Counted from the first letter of the stretch, positions 1-5,330 are shown. The stretch is DNA of 5,952 nt from Gallicola sp. (GCA_012798975.1 JAAZME010000056.1:1-5952), one strand, 5' to 3'. The notes: generated by a model not told the origin, from the sequence alone. A program made the numbers and translations.

Positions 1-402
1 CGAATGAACTTTTCGTTTTTTATCCATAACTCCGCTCTCTCACTCTTTCACTCTCTGAAGCCCTAGCCCAAATCAGGTATTTTGATTTGGTTGCAGGTCA
101 GCAGATCGTTCTTAGCCAAATGAAAAAAACACATTTGGAGAACGAGTTGCACCAGACCTACTAAAGTTTTCTTCGAAAACTAAGTTAGGTCTAGCTCATG
201 TCGCTCATTTCCCAAGGACGGCGATTTTCCGTTCTTGGCTAGAAATGATCGGCCACACTTTCTTTTCCTCTCCTCTCTCACACTCTTTATTCATATCTAT
301 TCCTGGGTCGCAACGTGGTCCTTGCCTGGGTCCCGTTAGGGATCCCGCCTGGCCGCTTTTAAGCGTGGCGCCTGTGCTGCGCAGCAGTCACGCCTGTCTT
401 TT
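1..402 (+). ncRNA. Candidate large structured non-coding RNA (3' part; class unknown)
   Basis: No convincing protein gene lies here, but hairpins nearly tile the region. Stems seen: 68-75 with 83-90 (8 bp, perfect); 107-112 plus 116-122 with 132-138 plus 139-144 (13 bp, 3-nt bulge TAG at 113-115); 154-160 with 186-192 and 165-171 with 175-181 (7 + 7 bp, 3-nt loop); 205-221 with 229-248 (17 bp, 3-nt bulge CTA at 239-241). A GC-rich block follows at about 302-396 with further helices (328-334/339-346, 367-370/391-394, palindrome 375-386). Strand evidence is modest: G217-T233 and G252-T319 are wobble pairs only if the + strand is transcribed (C-A mismatches on the other strand), and a weak T-rich run follows the last GC hairpin. 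The 5' end would lie before the window. Large RNA classes of Firmicutes such as OLE or ROOL are possible identities, but I cannot match their consensus from memory. The minus strand remains possible. Confidence 0.5.
367..402 (+). terminator. GC-rich terminal hairpin, possible weak terminator of the RNA
   Basis: GGCG (367-370) pairs with CGCC (391-394) around an unpaired 4 x 4 internal loop and the perfect 12-bp palindrome TGCTGCGCAGCA (375-386). TGTCTTTTCC follows, a poor but recognisable T-rich tract. The element ends just before the stop codon of the convergent MATE gene, so it may end transcription from both sides. On the minus strand no T-run follows, so it is not a standard terminator for the MATE mRNA. 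Confidence 0.3.
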
Positions 403-403
403 C

Positions 404-1747
404 CTACTTCACTGGAAGATCTTTCCAAAAGCGCATTTTGAAGTAGCCAGCGGAAATGACAGCATAGATCAGCCAAGTTACAGGGTAGCTCCAAAGAACT
501 GTATATATAGAGAAAACCTGATTTAGCATAATATAAATCCATGCTACTCGGATAAACAAAAAGCAGGTTAATGTTATAATCATCGCCGCTGCTGTATTTC
601 CAGCTCCTCGAACAAATCCTAATATAATCTCGCCCCATGCATAAAGAAGATAAAATGAGCAGAGGATCATAAGCATATTTGCTCCGTATTCGATCACTGC
701 CGGGTTGGAATTAAAGAGCTTCATCAGCTGGAATCGAGTAAGCAGAATAAGTGTAAGAAGAACACCTGTTACAACTGTAATCATGGCTAAGGCGATTTTA
801 AATCCTCTCTTTAAACGGTCAAACTTATGAGCTCCAATATTTTGCCCTGTAAAAATCGTAATCCCTTGGGAAATCGTTGAAATCGACAGCCATATAAATC
901 CGTCAATTCTAGAAGAAGCTGCTATACCTGCTACCGCGTCCGTTCCGAAGAGATTGATTTTAGACTGAATCACTACATTGGAAAGAGTGATAGCCATTCC
1001 CTGAAGACCCGCCGGCACACCAATTCTCAAAATATTTTTTAAACTCTCCGGATAAAACTTGATCTCTTTTGGAATCAGTCGATAACTGTCCTCCGCCTTC
1101 ACCAAAGCGATAAACACAAGAACTGCCGATCCGATCTGAGCAACAGTTGTAGCGATTGCCGCTCCGAAGGCACCCATTCCAAATCCTCTCACAAGTATTA
1201 AATCGAAGACTATATTTAAAAAGGCCGCCGCTGCTAAATAATAGAAAGGCCGTTCGCTATCTCCTACTGAACGAAGAATTCCTGAACCCATATTATAGAC
1301 AAGCATAGGGATAACCCCTAAAAAATACACCCTCATATAAAGAGAAGCACTATCAAATATATCCGCAGGCGTCGCCATTAGCCTTAACAACCACGGCGTA
1401 GCAATATAGGTTAAGACCATCAGCCCAAATCCGCCGAAAACGGCTATGGCAAAGGTTGTATGTACGACCTCATAGAGTTTCCGTTCTCTCTTGGCACTAT
1501 AAAACTGTGCTGTCAAAATAGAGGTTCCTAAGGATAATCCAAAAAAGAAGGCTACGATCAAATAAGACAAAGAACCCGTCGCACCGATCGCTGCCATATC
1601 TCTCTGCCCGCCATATCTTCCCACGATAAGAAGATCTGCTGTACTATAAAGCTGCTGCAGTATAGAACTTAATAACAAAGGAATCGAAAACCGAATTAAA
1701 TTTTTAACAATAGGCCCTTGAGTAAGGTCAATATTTTTCGCTTTCAT
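404..1747 (-). CDS. MATE family multidrug/toxin efflux transporter
   Basis: This is an integral membrane exporter of the MATE family, which expels cationic drugs and metabolites in exchange for Na+ or H+. The 447-residue protein has the expected length and about 12 hydrophobic segments in two bundles. Recognisable family stretches are the N-terminal FSIPLLLSSILQQLYSTAD (20-38) with VGRYGG shortly after, GILRSVGDSERPF (156-168) and FLNIVFDLILVRGFGMGAFG (176-195) in the first half, and GVPAGLQG (243-250), FTGQNIGAHKFDR (299-311) and GFVRGAGNT (377-385) in the second. It most resembles the YoeA-like MATE group. I prefer the ATG at 1747; a GTG at 1762 would add five residues, but the purine-rich AAAGGGTG lies directly at that GTG and is better placed (about 12 nt) for the ATG. 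It is transcribed alone from a promoter near 1833-1861 and ends (TAG, 404-406) right against the GC-rich RNA element. The substrate cannot be told. Confidence 0.93.
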   Translation of the reverse strand: MKAKNIDLTQGPIVKNLIRFSIPLLLSSILQQLYSTADLLIVGRYGGQRDMAAIGATGSLSYLIVAFFFGLSLGTSILTAQFYSAKRERKLYEVVHTTFAIAVFGGFGLMVLTYIATPWLLRLMATPADIFDSASLYMRVYFLGVIPMLVYNMGSGILRSVGDSERPFYYLAAAAFLNIVFDLILVRGFGMGAFGAAIATTVAQIGSAVLVFIALVKAEDSYRLIPKEIKFYPESLKNILRIGVPAGLQGMAITLSNVVIQSKINLFGTDAVAGIAASSRIDGFIWLSISTISQGITIFTGQNIGAHKFDRLKRGFKIALAMITVVTGVLLTLILLTRFQLMKLFNSNPAVIEYGANMLMILCSFYLLYAWGEIILGFVRGAGNTAAAMIITLTCFLFIRVAWIYIMLNQVFSIYTVLWSYPVTWLIYAVISAGYFKMRFWKDLPVK

Positions 1748-1832
1748 ACCTGCTGTTTTCACCCTTTCTTTTGTATCGAATTTTCTTCATTTTAACATAA
1801 TATTGTTAGAAATACTTTAATTTTGGAATACT

Positions 1833-1861
1833 ATTGTAAAGGGTATTTCTATTGAATACAA
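1833..1861 (-). promoter_or_regulatory. Probable sigma-A promoter of the MATE gene
   Basis: Read on the minus strand, TTGTAT (plus 1856-1861) and TACAAT (plus 1833-1838) are separated by exactly 17 bp. The -10 matches the consensus at 5 of 6 positions and the -35 at 3 of 6. The predicted start lies about 80 nt before the MATE ATG and downstream of the pirin terminator, so the MATE gene has its own transcript. Confidence 0.5.
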
Positions 1862-1866
1862 TACCC
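1841..1866. repeat. Inverted repeat over the MATE promoter (operator candidate)
   Basis: GGGTATT (1841-1847) is the exact complement of AATACCC (1860-1866), with a 12-bp centre. The two arms cover the -35 and the spacer of the promoter at 1833-1861, the usual place for a repressor site. As RNA it could form a hairpin, but on the minus strand the T-run after it is too short for a good terminator, and most of it lies upstream of the predicted transcription start. Confidence 0.4.
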
Positions 1867-1885
1867 TCTTTCTTTTTTTGCTCAT

Positions 1886-1922
1886 AAAAAAAGAGGTTCT
1901 TTCTGCGGGAAAGATACCTCTT
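1886..1922 (-). terminator. Intrinsic terminator of the pirin gene
   Basis: AAGAGGT (1891-1897) plus TCTTTC (1898-1903) pair with GAAAGA (1909-1914) plus ACCTCTT (1916-1922): a 13-bp stem with one bulged base and the 5-nt loop 1904-1908. On the minus strand the stem is followed directly by seven T (plus A run 1886-1892). It starts 14 nt after the pirin stop codon and separates pirin from MATE transcription. Confidence 0.88.
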
Positions 1923-1935
1923 GATTTCTATCACT

Positions 1936-2823
1936 TTAAAATATCGGCGAACCGAATACACCTTCTCTAAAGTCTCTGCTGGCTTCCACAAGTTCCTCTC
2001 TTGTATTCATCACAAAAGGACCCGCTGCAGCAACAGGTTCATTTAACGGTTCTCCGCTAAAAACCATAATCTCTGATTCTTCTTCTATACTTTGAATCGC
2101 TATCTCTTTATCTTCTCTATCAAACAATACAAAGTTTCCAAATTCAACAGTTGCCTCTTTGTTGATTTCCACTTCGCCGCCGATCACTAAAAATCCTGTA
2201 TTAAAACCTTCCGGCTCTTGAATGCGAAAATCTGTTCCTTTTTTTAGATTGATCTTGTAGATATTTATCGGCGAAAATGTTTTTGCCGGACCTTTTACTC
2301 CATAGGCTTCCCCTGCGTAAATAATTACCTCTCCGCCCTCTTCAGGGATAGAGTATTTACCCATTTGATCCTTTGTGATCGCTTGGTAATTCGGCTCCGT
2401 CATTTTATCCTTTGCTGGAAGATTTACCCAAAGCTGTATCACATGGAAAACACGGTCTTTCTTTACAAATTCATTCTCATGATACTCTTTATGGAGAATC
2501 CCGGACCCAGCTGTCATCCACTGAATGTCCCCAGGATTTATAACTCCTGTATTTCCTTTATTATCTCCATGTTCCACCTTTCCTGCTAATGAAAACGTCA
2601 CCGTTTCAAAACCTCTATGAGGATGGGGACCTACTCCTGTCTCAAAAGGAGTCGCTTGAAAATAATAAGGCTCGTTATAATCTAATAATAAAAAAGGCGA
2701 TGTTCTTTCAAAGATAGACTCTCCTCTGTCTTTTGGGAAGAATTGTTTTACTCGAAAACCATTCCCTACCCAATGAGGAGCTGGTCCTTTTAATACTTCA
2801 TCAATTTTTCTGAAATCGCTCAT
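1936..2823 (-). CDS. Pirin family protein (bicupin)
   Basis: Pirins are cytosolic iron-binding bicupins. The E. coli homologue YhhW opens quercetin with O2, and others act as redox-linked regulators. The 295-residue protein has the family length. The metal site of the N-terminal cupin is intact: H67 and H69 in GPHPHRGFETVTF and H111 and E113 in GILHKEYHE, matching the His-x-His and His-x-Glu ligands of human pirin in spacing. The conserved NPGDIQWMTAGSGILH stretch (96-111) lies between them. The C-terminal cupin (about 170-280) ends in FSGEPLNEPVAAAGPFVMNT, typical of the family. The ATG at 2823 is chosen because AGAGGTG (2830-2836) lies 6 nt before it; a GTG at 2832 falls inside that site. 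A strong promoter lies at 2875-2903 and a terminator at 1886-1922, so it is a single-gene unit. The natural substrate is unknown. Confidence 0.95.
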   Translation of the reverse strand: MSDFRKIDEVLKGPAPHWVGNGFRVKQFFPKDRGESIFERTSPFLLLDYNEPYYFQATPFETGVGPHPHRGFETVTFSLAGKVEHGDNKGNTGVINPGDIQWMTAGSGILHKEYHENEFVKKDRVFHVIQLWVNLPAKDKMTEPNYQAITKDQMGKYSIPEEGGEVIIYAGEAYGVKGPAKTFSPINIYKINLKKGTDFRIQEPEGFNTGFLVIGGEVEINKEATVEFGNFVLFDREDKEIAIQSIEEESEIMVFSGEPLNEPVAAAGPFVMNTREELVEASRDFREGVFGSPIF

Positions 2824-2829
2824 TTTACG

Positions 2830-2836
2830 CACCTCT
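2830..2836 (-). promoter_or_regulatory. Ribosome binding site that fixes the pirin start
   Basis: AGAGGTG on the minus strand lies 6 nt upstream of the ATG at 2823. It excludes the in-frame GTG at 2832, which lies inside the site. Confidence 0.8.
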
Positions 2837-2846
2837 TTTTTTATTT

Positions 2847-2866
2847 GAAAGAAACTGCTTTCTTTC
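2847..2866. repeat. Perfect inverted repeat in the pirin leader
   Basis: GAAAGAAA (2847-2854) and TTTCTTTC (2859-2866) are exact complements around CTGC. The repeat lies between the promoter and the ribosome binding site, so it could be a repressor site or an mRNA hairpin just upstream of the Shine-Dalgarno. There is no T-run, so it is not a terminator. Confidence 0.5.
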
Positions 2867-2874
2867 TTGCTTTT

Positions 2875-2903
2875 ATTATATCACTAGTTAGTAATAATAT
2901 CAA
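2875..2903 (-). promoter_or_regulatory. Sigma-A promoter of the pirin gene with a near-palindrome in its spacer
   Basis: On the minus strand TTGATA (plus 2898-2903) and TATAAT (plus 2875-2880) are 17 bp apart, close to consensus. The first 14 bp of the spacer, TCACTAGTTAGTAA (plus 2881-2894), are a near-palindrome (TCACTA-GT-TAGTAA, one pair off), so a bound repressor would block polymerase. ACT-N4-AGT resembles sites of MarR or HxlR family regulators, which often control pirin genes; no such regulator is in the window. Confidence 0.75.
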
Positions 2904-3043
2904 ACCTTTCTTCTTCTATGAACATTCTTCTTCTTAGAAACAAAACATGCTTTTTGTTTTCAAACTCTATTTATCTCTAAAAGAATATTCTCGAGGAAGA
3001 GGACTTTTGTGTATTATACTCCAATCCTAGTTTTAGAAGCATA

Positions 3044-3084
3044 AAGACCCCTAAAGCATTTTTATATCTGCATTAAGGGGTCTT
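3044..3084 (-). terminator. Probable terminator of the CWB2 gene
   Basis: AAGACCCCT (3044-3052) pairs perfectly with AGGGGTCTT (3076-3084), and the loop can add short pairs (AGCA with TGC). On the minus strand it begins 13 nt after the stop codon and is followed by a T-rich but broken tract, TCTTTATGCTTCT. Stem strength and position favour a terminator, while the poor T-tract lowers certainty. The remaining gap 2904-3043 holds no gene that I can support. Confidence 0.65.
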
Positions 3085-3097
3085 CTATTAAAATCTC

Positions 3098-4087
3098 TTA
3101 TTTTATATCGTTTATTTCCTGAACTACACTTTCAGAAACTGCACTTTCTCCTCCGATAATAATAACATCTTGGATATCTTCTTCTTTTAAATAATCCTTT
3201 GTTTCTTTAGGTAAAGATCCTGTTTTTGTTAATAATATCGCTGCATTTCGATTGCTTACTAGTGGGGCTGCTGCTAAAGCGTCGGGATAGTTCATGCCAT
3301 TTGTTAAGATAATCGTTTCGACTTTTTTGCCAACGTCTATCGGATACCTTTTCGCTACTTCTACTGCAGTACTGAAACGGTTTTCTCCGTAAACACGGTT
3401 TCCTTCTTCGCTATTATAACCATCCACTGGAAAACTAAAGGCTTGAGGTCCTCCGATTACTGTAGAACCGGATACATTTTGATCCGGCTGTGCTAATAAA
3501 AGATAGACATTTAACGCATCTTCTATATTAATCTGCCCTACAAGAGGAGCTGCTGCTAAAGCATCTGGGTAAGATGTACCGCTTACAAATACATAAAAAT
3601 CTCCTGGAAATGTTATGGACTTATCTTTTCTGTATTCATAACGCATATTGCTTATTTCATTCGCTGTTTCGTAGCGGTTTCGGCCTGCTATTCTTTTTAC
3701 TTCTGTTGTTTTTTCTAATTCTTCTTCCACTTCTTTTCCTACTGCCCCTTCGCCGCCCAGTATAAATACTTCCTTTGTTCCTAAGCGTTCTAGTTCTTTT
3801 TCAACTAAAGGATTGAGCTTGTTTTTTTCTGTTAAAAGAATGGGGATATCAAGCTGTGCTGCAAGACTTCCTCCAGCTAAGGCATCTGGAAAATCTTCTC
3901 CAGTCGCAACGATCGCCTTAGGAGATGCCATATAGGTATATCGGCTTAATTTCACTGCTGTTTCGTATCGGTCTCTTCCTTCAATTCTCGTTACATTCAT
4001 CTTTTGGGCAGAAGACGGGAAGGCAGCCACTGTTCCTAATAGAAATATAATTGCTGTTAATAAGGTTAATTCTAATACTTTTTTCAT
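3098..4087 (-). CDS. Secreted cell-wall-binding protein of three CWB2 repeats
   Basis: CWB2 repeats (Pfam PF04122) bind secondary wall polymers and anchor S-layer-associated proteins in Clostridia; three copies form the binding unit in C. difficile. The 329-residue protein starts with a signal peptide (MKK, hydrophobic core about 8-23, probable cut after SSA at 27). Repeat 1 has RIEGRDRYETA (34-44), DFPDALAGG (65-73) and ILGGEGAVG (109-117). Repeat 2 has RIAGRNRYETA (132-142), SYPDALAAAPL (172-182) and VIGGPQAF (210-217). Repeat 3 has RVYGENRFSTA (231-241), NYPDALAAAPL (266-276) and IIGGESAV (310-317). The repeats fill the mature protein, so no catalytic or adhesive domain is left. The ATG at 4087 follows GGGAGGGAG (4092-4100); an upstream ATG at 4111 lies before that site and would spoil the signal peptide. 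The gene has its own promoter beside a response-regulator box (4202-4240) and a downstream hairpin. Confidence 0.95.
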   Translation of the reverse strand: MKKVLELTLLTAIIFLLGTVAAFPSSAQKMNVTRIEGRDRYETAVKLSRYTYMASPKAIVATGEDFPDALAGGSLAAQLDIPILLTEKNKLNPLVEKELERLGTKEVFILGGEGAVGKEVEEELEKTTEVKRIAGRNRYETANEISNMRYEYRKDKSITFPGDFYVFVSGTSYPDALAAAPLVGQINIEDALNVYLLLAQPDQNVSGSTVIGGPQAFSFPVDGYNSEEGNRVYGENRFSTAVEVAKRYPIDVGKKVETIILTNGMNYPDALAAAPLVSNRNAAILLTKTGSLPKETKDYLKEEDIQDVIIIGGESAVSESVVQEINDIK

Positions 4088-4154
4088 GTAACTCCCTCCC
4101 GTTTCTTTCAAAATGTTTTAGCATTTCCTGCTAATAAATATATACCCTATTAAA

Positions 4155-4168
4155 GTTAATTTATTAAC
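4155..4168. repeat. 14-bp palindrome in the CWB2 leader
   Basis: GTTAAT (4155-4160) and ATTAAC (4163-4168) are exact complements around TT. An overlapping repeat joins TTTATT (4160-4165) to AATAAA (4170-4175). In such AT-rich DNA part of this may be chance. It lies just downstream of the predicted CWB2 transcription start. Confidence 0.35.
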
Positions 4169-4185
4169 CAATAAACTAATTTTTT

Positions 4186-4240
4186 ATATTATTTATTAAG
4201 TTGTAACCTTTCTGTTTATTAATTGTAATCTTCTTGTCAC
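4186..4240 (-). promoter_or_regulatory. Response-regulator box (PhoP/PhoB-like) and -10 of the CWB2 gene
   Basis: On the minus strand four hexamers follow each other with exact 5-nt gaps: GTGACA, ATTACA, TAAACA and GTTACA (plus starts 4235, 4224, 4213 and 4202). All end in ACA, and three fit the Bacillus PhoP box TT(A/C/T)ACA at 5 of 6 positions, the fourth at 4 of 6. Ten bases after the last hexamer lies TAATAT (plus 4186-4191), a plausible -10; a 10-bp gap between box and -10, with the box replacing the -35, is the layout of Pho promoters. No good -35 is visible otherwise. The 11-bp period is seen directly; assignment to PhoP is inference, and another OmpR-family regulator (for example WalR, TGT(A/T)A on the other strand) is possible. 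Confidence 0.6.
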
Positions 4241-4256
4241 CCTTTTAGAAATCGCC

Positions 4257-4282
4257 TTGCACCAACTTATTTATGGTATAGT
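4257..4282 (+). promoter_or_regulatory. Probable extended -10 promoter of the amidase gene
   Basis: TGGTATAGT (4274-4282) is a TGn-extended -10 element matching TATAAT at 5 of 6 positions. TTGCAC (4257-4262) lies upstream, but with a short 14-bp gap, so the extended -10 probably does most of the work. The predicted start is about 20 nt before the ATG, which has AGAGGTG (4296-4302) 5 nt upstream. Confidence 0.5.
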
Positions 4283-4307
4283 TATATATTGAGAAAGAGG
4301 TGTCTTT

Positions 4308-5270
4308 ATGTGTACAACAATTGTAATGGACTATAACGGGGGCTCTGTTCTTGCACGAAATTTAGACTATGAAGTCCCCCTAGAATATAATGTGCTCTAC
4401 CTGCCTCAAGGTTATACTTACGGGCAAGATCTGCTGGGCAATGATTTGAAAGCAAAATACAAAGCATTAGGCCTTGCCTTTTATAATTACGATCCTTTAA
4501 AAGACGGAGTCAATGAACACGGACTCGTAGGCTGTACGAATTATTTTCATGCGATGAATATCCATGCGGATCATGTAGACGAAAGCAAATTCAACATTTC
4601 AAGTCTTGATTATTTAAACTACGCCTTAACGAATTTTAAAAACGTCGAGGAATTAGTCGCGGATCTTCCGAATATCCGCGTCTCTACGAAGGACAGCGAG
4701 GGAAATAAAATCATCTGTCCTGATTTCCACCATATCTTTGTAGATACAACGGGAAGATGCGTGGTGGTTCAGCCTGAAAAAGGAAAGTACATCTATTTTG
4801 AAAACCCTTATAAGGTCATGACCAACTCTCCCTCCTTCCCCCGCCATATCAAAAGACTTCACAAATGCATGGACCCGAATAATATCGAGTATTTTAAAGG
4901 TGCAAAAGATCTTCCAGGAGGCTATGATCCCGTAAGCCGTTTCATCAAAGCCTATTATCTGAATAAAACTCACGTTAAGCCAAAAGGTACGAGAGAAGCT
5001 CTAGAAGCCTCTTATACCATTATGGAAATGATGAAGATGTCAGAGGGGATGTTCTATAGCGATATCCATCAGTATCACACCTACACCCGCTATATCTGCG
5101 CTTATGACACAAAAAACAGACTTCTCACTGCGAGAAGCCATAATAATTCAAAAGTCTATCAACTATCGATAGAGGCTCTAGAAGGTATGGGACGAACAGC
5201 GATCCCTTTTAAAACGAATTTAGAAATAGAAAAATTTGATTTAAATCAGTGTATCAAAAAAACAGAGTGA
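4308..5270 (+). CDS. Choloylglycine hydrolase family linear amide C-N hydrolase
   Basis: This is an N-terminal-nucleophile hydrolase (PF02275) of the bile salt hydrolase and penicillin V acylase family, which cuts linear amide bonds. After Met removal, Cys2 (MCTTIV) would be nucleophile and amino terminus. The other expected catalytic residues are visible: R17 and D20 in LARNLDY, N78 in GCTNYF, N173 in MTNSPSF and R211 in DPVSRFIKAYYL. The 320-residue length suits the family. No signal peptide precedes Cys2, so the enzyme should be cytoplasmic. Asn at 78 aligns with the Asn of bile salt hydrolases rather than the Tyr of penicillin V acylases, but surrounding sequence (no NFPGY motif) is unlike typical gut enzymes, so bile salts are not a safe substrate call; other N-acyl amides are equally possible. 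It is a single gene, divergent from the CWB2 gene, ending in a strong terminator. Confidence 0.93.
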   Translation: MCTTIVMDYNGGSVLARNLDYEVPLEYNVLYLPQGYTYGQDLLGNDLKAKYKALGLAFYNYDPLKDGVNEHGLVGCTNYFHAMNIHADHVDESKFNISSLDYLNYALTNFKNVEELVADLPNIRVSTKDSEGNKIICPDFHHIFVDTTGRCVVVQPEKGKYIYFENPYKVMTNSPSFPRHIKRLHKCMDPNNIEYFKGAKDLPGGYDPVSRFIKAYYLNKTHVKPKGTREALEASYTIMEMMKMSEGMFYSDIHQYHTYTRYICAYDTKNRLLTARSHNNSKVYQLSIEALEGMGRTAIPFKTNLEIEKFDLNQCIKKTE

Positions 5271-5297
5271 AAGATTACGCTTTCACCCTGTTTTTTT
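5256..5297 (+). terminator. Intrinsic terminator containing the amidase stop codon
   Basis: CAG (5263-5265) and GTGAAAG (5267-5273) pair with CTTTCAC (5280-5286) and CTG (5288-5290), with one A-C mismatch and the loop 5274-5279, followed by seven T (5291-5297). An A-run (5256-5262) pairs with the T-run, so it could also work in reverse. The TGA stop (5268-5270) lies inside the 5' arm. Confidence 0.9.
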
Positions 5298-5330
5298 ATT
5301 TTAAATTTTAATCTCGAATTCTAGGCTTTA

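Noticed and set aside
1..402. tmRNA, RNase P RNA, group I or II intron, CRISPR array
   Set aside because: I find no tag-peptide frame with a CCA-type acceptor end, no RNase P core motifs, no intron domain V-like hairpin, and no regularly spaced repeats.
1..402. Firm naming of the RNA as OLE
   Set aside because: Size, hairpin density and a clostridial host would suit it, but I cannot verify consensus positions by eye, and the neighbouring genes are not those usually beside OLE.
245..526. Open frame of 93 codons on the + strand
   Set aside because: It runs through the GC-rich RNA-like block and then antisense into the conserved end of the MATE gene. There is no ribosome binding site, and its composition (Ser, Pro, Arg, His) is not protein-like.
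1747..1762. GTG start of MATE five codons upstream
   Set aside because: The Shine-Dalgarno-like AAAGGGTG overlaps that GTG, while MKAKNIDLTQGPI is the usual family start. It is kept as an alternative only.
1806..1991. Small minus-strand frame (61 codons) between MATE and pirin
   Set aside because: It overlaps the end of pirin and runs across the pirin terminator and the MATE promoter, so it is a shadow frame.
3013..3018. TATAAT on the minus strand upstream of the pirin gene
   Set aside because: No acceptable -35 lies 16-18 bp upstream, and a much better promoter is present at 2875-2903.
4138..4154. ATATATACCCTATTAAAG resembles the phd-doc operator TATATCCTATTTAGGG
   Set aside because: The similarity is limited to AT-rich flanks and CCTATT and lacks the TAGG arm, so it is probably chance.
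4202..4229. WalR box reading (TGTAAC and TGTAAT on the + strand)
   Set aside because: The two best hexamers are 22 bp apart, and the one between them (TGTTTA) fits WalR poorly. The minus-strand four-hexamer PhoP reading with a -10 at 10 bp explains more, though WalR is not excluded.
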